From Gloeopeniophorella convolvens (lineage: Eukaryota; Basidiomycota; Agaricomycetes; Russulales), in contig WTXD01000072.1 in the NCBI GenBank assembly GCA_022496205.1, positions 1 through 64,000 on the forward strand: a stretch of DNA of 64,000 nucleotides, written 5' to 3'. The position numbers were made by a program, and so were the translations under genes. Every line of letters begins with the position of its first letter. The first letter of the stretch is position 1. Below are positions 58,602-64,000 of the stretch, in pieces. Under the pieces are notes generated by a model that saw only the letters and a program-made list of their open reading frames with translations, was not told the DNA's origin and did not search any database.

Positions 58602-61529
58602 CTATGCGTCCGAGTCGGGGATCGCTTCGGGCTCGAGGGCACTGCGGACCTGCGCCTGGATGAGCGGGAGCGCGCGTATCATCAGCTTCACGGGCTTTGA
58701 CTCCTCTGTGCGCGACATGATCAACGGGGAACACGTAGGATATGCGCGCCCGGTAGACGTACCCGCAAAGACGAGCTTCCCGTGGCGCCGGAGGACCTTG
58801 CCCTCATGGCGGATGACATGGTCGTGGGGGACCACGACAAGCGAGTGCTACAGGATGTATGAGGCGTGAGGTTTGGACCGACAGCAAGTGGGAGGGAGGC
58901 GTCACCTTCTGGTACCAAGTGATGAGGTCTGGTCCCTTCTTGGGTGCAAGCGGGATCTTTGTGTAGCCCACGACCTGCACGATGAGCTTGATGTGACGCA
59001 TGACGCCCGCAGCTGCATATATTGGTGCGTGCGTGCAAACACTGACGATAGGTAGAAACTTACTACGCGCATCCAGCAGCTCAGAAACGCCCACTACGCC
59101 TGGGCCGTGTCCGATGAGGATTATACGCTTGGCCTTAGACAACCTGAATTATGTAAGCTACATGCTGGAGGTTATTCCAGACCGGCGCTCACAGGATGTA
59201 GTTGTCCCAAAGGTAGGTCATAATCTCTCTGGCGTACTGCTCTGGTGTTTTATGTGGATACTGCACATGATGGCTCAGTACTTAGAAAAGAACGGGCAGT
59301 AAAATGCGCTCACGTCTTTACCACTGGCAGGGGGCTTCGGGAACAGATTGATGTCAAGGAGACCGTAGTGTTCCCTCTGAGTCCATTCTACAAGTTGTTT
59401 CGACACGTCAAGCTAGTGTAGCTGTGTGAGCATCCGGGTGGGGTGTAGAAGAGATGAGCGTACGATGTACGAGGATTCGAGTTCTATGTTGCAGTTCAAC
59501 CTGTCTGCAATCTCGACGCGGAGGTTGCCACTGCATGACAAAGAGAAGTTCTGGATCAGAATTTTGCGTCAATGTGCGAAGACACGGTGTTACAATTCGT
59601 GCGCGAAGACGATGATAATATCGGTATCCAAGAAGTCTTTCCTGTGGAGGCCAGCATTCATCAGCAAAGCCTCAAAGGGAGAAATAAACCTACGTACGAG
59701 CACATGATCTGCGTGGAAAACTTTTCTTCCATATCTTCGTACATGAGTGGTACTTCGAGCATTTCAAACGTTCGATACAGATAGTCCTGCCTGTGTGCCT
59801 TGAGCAGCTCTGTCAGGTGCCAGAGTTCAGCGAACGAGAATCAGCTTAACAAGACTATACGAGACGCACCCGGTATAGTGAATGTGAGTTCCTCGAAGTC
59901 TGTTGGGGCTCCAATTCCGAGCTGTCAGGAAATTTCAAATTGACATACCCTCTCTTGGCTCGCAGGCTGCAACATTGATATTTTTCCAGTACTTGCTCTG
60001 TTCTCTTGCAACCAACCATACGGTTTCCGACTCGACCTCAGATGCCACAAGAGGAGGCAGCTCCGGGGGCGCCTCCCCGAGTAACATCCGGGCCACCGCC
60101 AGAGCGCAGTTCGAAAGTGATTCCATGGTGTAACCACCCTGTCATGTGTGAGGAACGTGGGCGAATTATGGTGAAGGTAGGTACCTCCAGTGCAACAACT
60201 AGCTTACCACCGGCAAGAGTGGAAAGCATGTGTGTCATGTGCGCATATCCTGCGGGCGAGACGCTGCAACCTCCAAGGAGGTCACCGTCAGCTGCATCGA
60301 ATCCAGCTGAGACTATAGCAAGATTAGAGCCGGTCGAACGCGAATGTGGTCCCCACGTACTGATCACAAGATCCGGAGCAAACTCGGTCGCAATTGGCAT
60401 GACGATCTGCTGGAAGGCATGGATATAATCCGCGTCGGTTGTGCCTGGCTCGGCCCAGGGGACATTGACAGAACTAAAAGAGGATGAGCAACATTGGGCG
60501 AAACAACGATGGTTCACGCACTAGCCAAGCCCCTTCCCTTCACCGCAAGACTGGATACCGCCGAATGGCCCACATGGATAGAAGCTACCGCCCTCATAGC
60601 GATGCAAAGAGATATAGAGTACAGACGGGTCGTCATTGAAGGCCCTTTGTGTGCCATTGCCTAGATGTATTGAGTTGTCACTGCGTTCTGGGATAACCTT
60701 CTGCCCGTTACAACTTACCATGATGGACGTCCCTGGTCACAGCACGATTACCTACAGCTGCGAACGGATGAAGGAAAAACCCACCAATCTAAGATTAGGA
60801 TGCGCTTGGCGGGCGTCATCTGCTGTACAACTTTCGTCGCAACCGCAACGTTGTTGAAGAAACAAAACCCCATAGGCCTATCCGGTTCCGCATGGTGCCC
60901 GGGTGGACGCACAATCGCGAGCGTCTTCTTCAACTCGCCGCGAGCCACAGACAGAGCGGCTTCAATGACCCACCACAGCTCAGAAGCGCAGATTGTGTCG
61001 TCTGTGGGCTGACATACAACGAGTCTTGCTCGTAGAAGGCCTTTGAATCGATGATCTCCTGCCGGGTGAGCGCTGCGGGCGCGCAAGTCGCGTCAGTCGC
61101 GTTTCCCACTAATCTGTATGACGTACTTTTGAGTGCGAGCACGGAGCGCCAGTGCTGCTCGGTGTGCACCAGGAGCACCGCCTCGCGCTGGGCGCGGCGG
61201 AACGGGAGGCGCTTCATCGCATTGAGGCAGCCCGCCTTGAGCAGCGCGCTGTGCACCACCGCGATGCGCAGCGGCTGCTCGGGATGCTCGTCACCGTCGT
61301 CTGGACTATGAGCCATCATCGCGATCTCGTAGACATAACCGACGCTGTAGGGCGACGGGGCGAGTGGGACGGACAAGGCACGCGGCATGGGGTCCGCGTC
61401 CATAGAGCCGGGACGCCGGGCGAGTGGCCCCGAGAGCGAGGCAGGCTGCGAGACCGACCTGCTCTCGTCGACGTCCATCATGACGGCCTCGCTCGGCGCC
61501 CGAGCTCCGTCGCTGGCCTCGGAGGCCAT
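58602..61529 (-). CDS. hda1: Class II histone deacetylase, Hda1 type, with Arb2 region
   Basis: Zinc-dependent lysine deacetylase acting on chromatin. The N-terminal tail (MASEASDGA..., acidic and Ser/Pro-rich) is followed by the deacetylase domain: [48 protein letters not shown] (catalytic His pair), ILILDW joined to [51 protein letters not shown] and [19 protein letters not shown]. After about 59990 the frame pieces match an Arb2-like C-terminal domain ([27 protein letters not shown]), as in Hda1/Clr3. Stop at 58602-58604. One likely base loss lies near 60970: LSCGG and [15 protein letters not shown], contiguous in relatives, are one base out of frame and no intron fits. Convergent with the PDI-like gene. 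Confidence 0.85.
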
Positions 61530-62043
61530 GCTGCACTGCTGATCGACCACGAAGCAGAGAACAAGTGCAGCGGTTCGCTGCAGCCGCACGCGAGATCCAA
61601 TTCAAACTCCGTTGCCACGATCGAATCTCCTGGCCGTTTCGGGAACTCGCAAACACCGTCACCACCGGCGTCGCGTGCACAGAGCTGACCCATGAGATGG
61701 CTTTGCACGAATTTCAATGGTGTCTAGAGGCTAAGGTGCATCATATAACCCTTTTTCTGATCTGATCATCCCCGTAACCTGACAGTCCGACACTGTGGGT
61801 AACCAGTGAGGGCGAGCCCAAGCGAGACCTTCCGGAGACAAAAAGGTGTAAGGCGGAGGATCTTCTATGTTTCATTGGCACAATCCTTCATAAGGGTACA
61901 ACAAGAGCTATATTACGGTATTCGTGCGCTATTTCGTGGCTGAGAACTACTCAGACGTCTACGTGCGGCCTTCTGACTACGATGGTGATAAGAACGCCCT
62001 TGCAACATTACCTACCGTACTGAGAGGTAGCATCGCGGCAGGA
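61530..62043. other. Intergenic between hda1 and the ALDH gene
   Basis: No features beyond the shared flank. The alternative upstream frame start for hda1 at 61589 is not preferred because ATG 61529 begins the compositionally coherent N-terminus. Confidence 0.5.
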
Positions 62044-64000
62044 TCATTCTGAGACCTTGATGTAGATTGTCTTGGTTTGCGTCCTGATACGCGAATTCAG
62101 CACACCGTGACTTGGAGAGAGAACGCAACTTACCAGCTGGCGACCCAATGGGGGCCTAGCTCTATAAAGAAGCATCAGCACCCGTGCATGCCGACATCTC
62201 AGCCAAATCACGCACCTCTGCCGTACCCTGATGTCTTCCAGCCGCCAAAGGGCGCGTCAAAGTGCAGGGTCGGCGATGATGTGTTGATGCTAACACCGCC
62301 TGCCTCGAGTGCACGCGCAACGCGCAGGGCACGATCGATATCGCACGTGAACACGGACGCGTACAGCGCGTACTCGCTCGCGTTCGCGCGCCGCAAGGCC
62401 TCGGCTTCATCCTTGAACGTATGGAACACCAGCACCGGTCTGCAAAATCTTGATCAAGCCGACGTACGTGCGCGCAAGGGAGAGGGCACGCACCCGAAGA
62501 TCTCCTGCGTGTTGATGCGCGCGTCGTCCGAGACGTTCGTGAAGATGGTCGGGCGCACAAAATTGCCAGAGACAAACCCCCTGCGGCGACAGTTCCCTCG
62601 GTTTTTCCCGCCTCAATGAAACCTTTCACCACCGCAAGCTGAGCGGCGTCGGCCACTGTGCCGATGAGGTTCTCCGGGTTGGTGGATCGCCTTGTTTCGA
62701 TCCCACACAGCGTAGTGTCCCTTCAGCTGCTCGAGGAACGCGGGCGCGAGTGACTCCTCTACAAATACGCGCGTGTTGGCCTGCCAGCATGAATGAGGTG
62801 GATGCTAAAGGAGGGGGTTGGGGCAGGTGCGCACTGTGCAAGCCTGACCCATGTTGACCAGGTTGCTCAACGCGACCGCCTCCACTGCCTTGGGGAGGTC
62901 GCATCGGCGAAGACAACGGTAGCAGACTTCCCACCAAGCTCGAGCGCTGTGTGCACGCTCAGCGCCTCTGTTTGCGACGCATGGGATGCAGGTGACTCAC
63001 TGACGACCTTGAGATTGCTGCGTGCAGCCGCTCCTGCACCTTCTTCCCGGTGGCGGTCGAGCCCGTGAATGCGAGCTTGCGGATCAGCGGGTGCTCGGCG
63101 ATCTTGGCGCCCACCGCGCCTGCACCACTCAGGACGTTGATTACCCCAGGGGGAAGCCGGCCTCCTTCGAAAGGCGCGCGAGCGCGAGGGGCTGCATGGC
63201 TTTCAGTCAGCATACAACTTAGTCACGCGTTTCAGAACGCGCGCTGAGCGCTGAGCACGTAAGCACGTAAGCACACGCACAGAAAATGGCGACTTCTCGG
63301 AAGTCTTCAGAATAAGACAATTGCCAGCCGCGACGGAGGGTGCAACCTTCCACACCGCCATGAGCAAGCAAACGTTCCACGCTGTCCAGATCATCCGTCA
63401 CGTGAGCGCCCAGCGCGAGTCAAAAAGAAGTGGCCAGGGCAAGGCCAGGGCGCACGGATGATGCCTGCAACGACGCCGTATGGCTGCCGTATCGTGAGGT
63501 TCACGAACCCCGGTTGGTTGAGCGACGTTTCGCCAAAGAGCCCCTCTGCTTGCGTAGCAGCCGTCTCGACGTGCTCCGCAGCGCGCTCGACTTCGTATCC
63601 CGCGGGCCCCCGGGCCTTGCCGACAGCGACAACTTCAAGACCGATGAACTCCTCCTTGTGTTTTAGTATCAACGCGCTCAGCGTGCGGAGCAGCTGTGCG
63701 CGCTCTTTGGCCGGGCGCGCGGACCAGGCTGTAGCAGACACGCGAATCAGGGGCCCACTACGGGTGTCAGCAGACAGAGCCAGTGAGCGGACCTGGGAAG
63801 GCGGCCTGCGCGGCGGCAACCGCTTTGTCTACGTCAGCGGCGCTGGCAACTTGCACCTGCCCGGCGGGCAGGCCAGTCGCAGGGTTGATGACAGTGATGG
63901 TCTCGCCGCTCGTGGCATCCACGAACTGCGCGGCAGTAGTTCGCGCTCAGCTACGCGCGCATACGCAGATCGCAAAGTATACGCACTTCATTGTTGATGA
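62044..64000 (-). pseudogene. Aldehyde dehydrogenase, 5'-partial, several frame breaks
   Basis: NAD(P)-dependent aldehyde dehydrogenase running off the right edge. In order: FINNEFVDATSGETITVINP, AWSARPAKERAQLLRTLSAL, RQPYGVVAGII joined to [73 protein letters not shown] (catalytic Glu), LSNLVNMGQACTANTRVFVE (catalytic Cys), VKGFIEAGKTEG, NFVRPTIFTNVSDDARINTQ, EIFGPVLVFHTFKDEAEA, FGGWKTSGYGR, and an end QTKTIYIKVSE with stop at 62044-62046. Frame breaks of one base are needed at about 63380 (WNV to LLM), 63150 (C run), 62900, 62690 and 62605 (G run). All conserved residues survive, so either very recent decay or indel errors. Most introns are GT-AG. Confidence 0.8.

Noticed and set aside
1..64000. 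rRNA or tRNA genes, telomeric repeats
   Set aside because: No A/B-box plus cloverleaf candidate outside coding sequence, no rRNA core motifs and no TTAGGG arrays were found by eye; short tRNAs could be missed without a search program.

Overview
The window reads as nuclear DNA of a basidiomycete fungus, most likely an Agaricomycete of polypore type. Genes are cut by many short GT-AG introns (about 45-95 bp). Several families are typical of that group: class 3 lipases, 'RFARG.PPLPP' small secreted proteins, a degenerate F-box family, a Walker-A NTPase family, a polytopic membrane protein family and Ty3/gypsy and LINE retroelements. Exon models below were built by hand from reading frame, splice sites and comparison between paralogs inside the window.

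Layout. 0-2 kb: minus-strand Ty3-type Gag running off the left edge. 3.3-6.6 kb: two tandem secreted class 3 lipases with the same six-exon structure. 7.8-8.8 kb: an unrecognised five-exon gene. 10-25 kb: four plus-strand copies (A-D) of an eight-exon, seven-helix membrane protein family; A is intact and B-D are decaying, with their flanking DNA duplicated along with them. A terminal-inverted-repeat DNA element and a hairpin-forming inverted repeat lie between copies. 27-32 kb: three tandem secreted-protein paralogs, then a fourth, unrelated small secreted protein at 33.5-34 kb. 35.7-43.5 kb: a cytochrome P450 gene split in its second exon by a 5'-truncated LINE. The LINE itself holds a 4.1-kb LTR element, and that holds a solo LTR; each insertion has its own target-site duplication. 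44.2-45.7 kb: F-box family pseudogene. 45.9-50.3 kb (minus): an FMP52/HTATIP2-like NAD(P)-binding protein and a large P-loop NTPase. 51.7-55.3 kb (minus): two more membrane family members (E intact, F frameshifted). 56.7-58.4 kb: ER thioredoxin/PDI-like protein ending in KDEL. 58.6-61.5 kb (minus): class II histone deacetylase of Hda1 type with C-terminal Arb2 region. 62.0 kb to the right edge (minus): aldehyde dehydrogenase with several one-base breaks.

The conserved housekeeping genes sit at the right end. The left and middle are accessory: tandem families, decaying copies and transposons. No rRNA, tRNA or CRISPR was seen. The genes do not form one pathway. The clearest connected story is duplication (lipases, secreted proteins, membrane proteins) alongside repeated transposon insertion. 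Several genes in the right third carry single-base frame breaks, some in C or G runs, so real decay and assembly indels must be told apart there.
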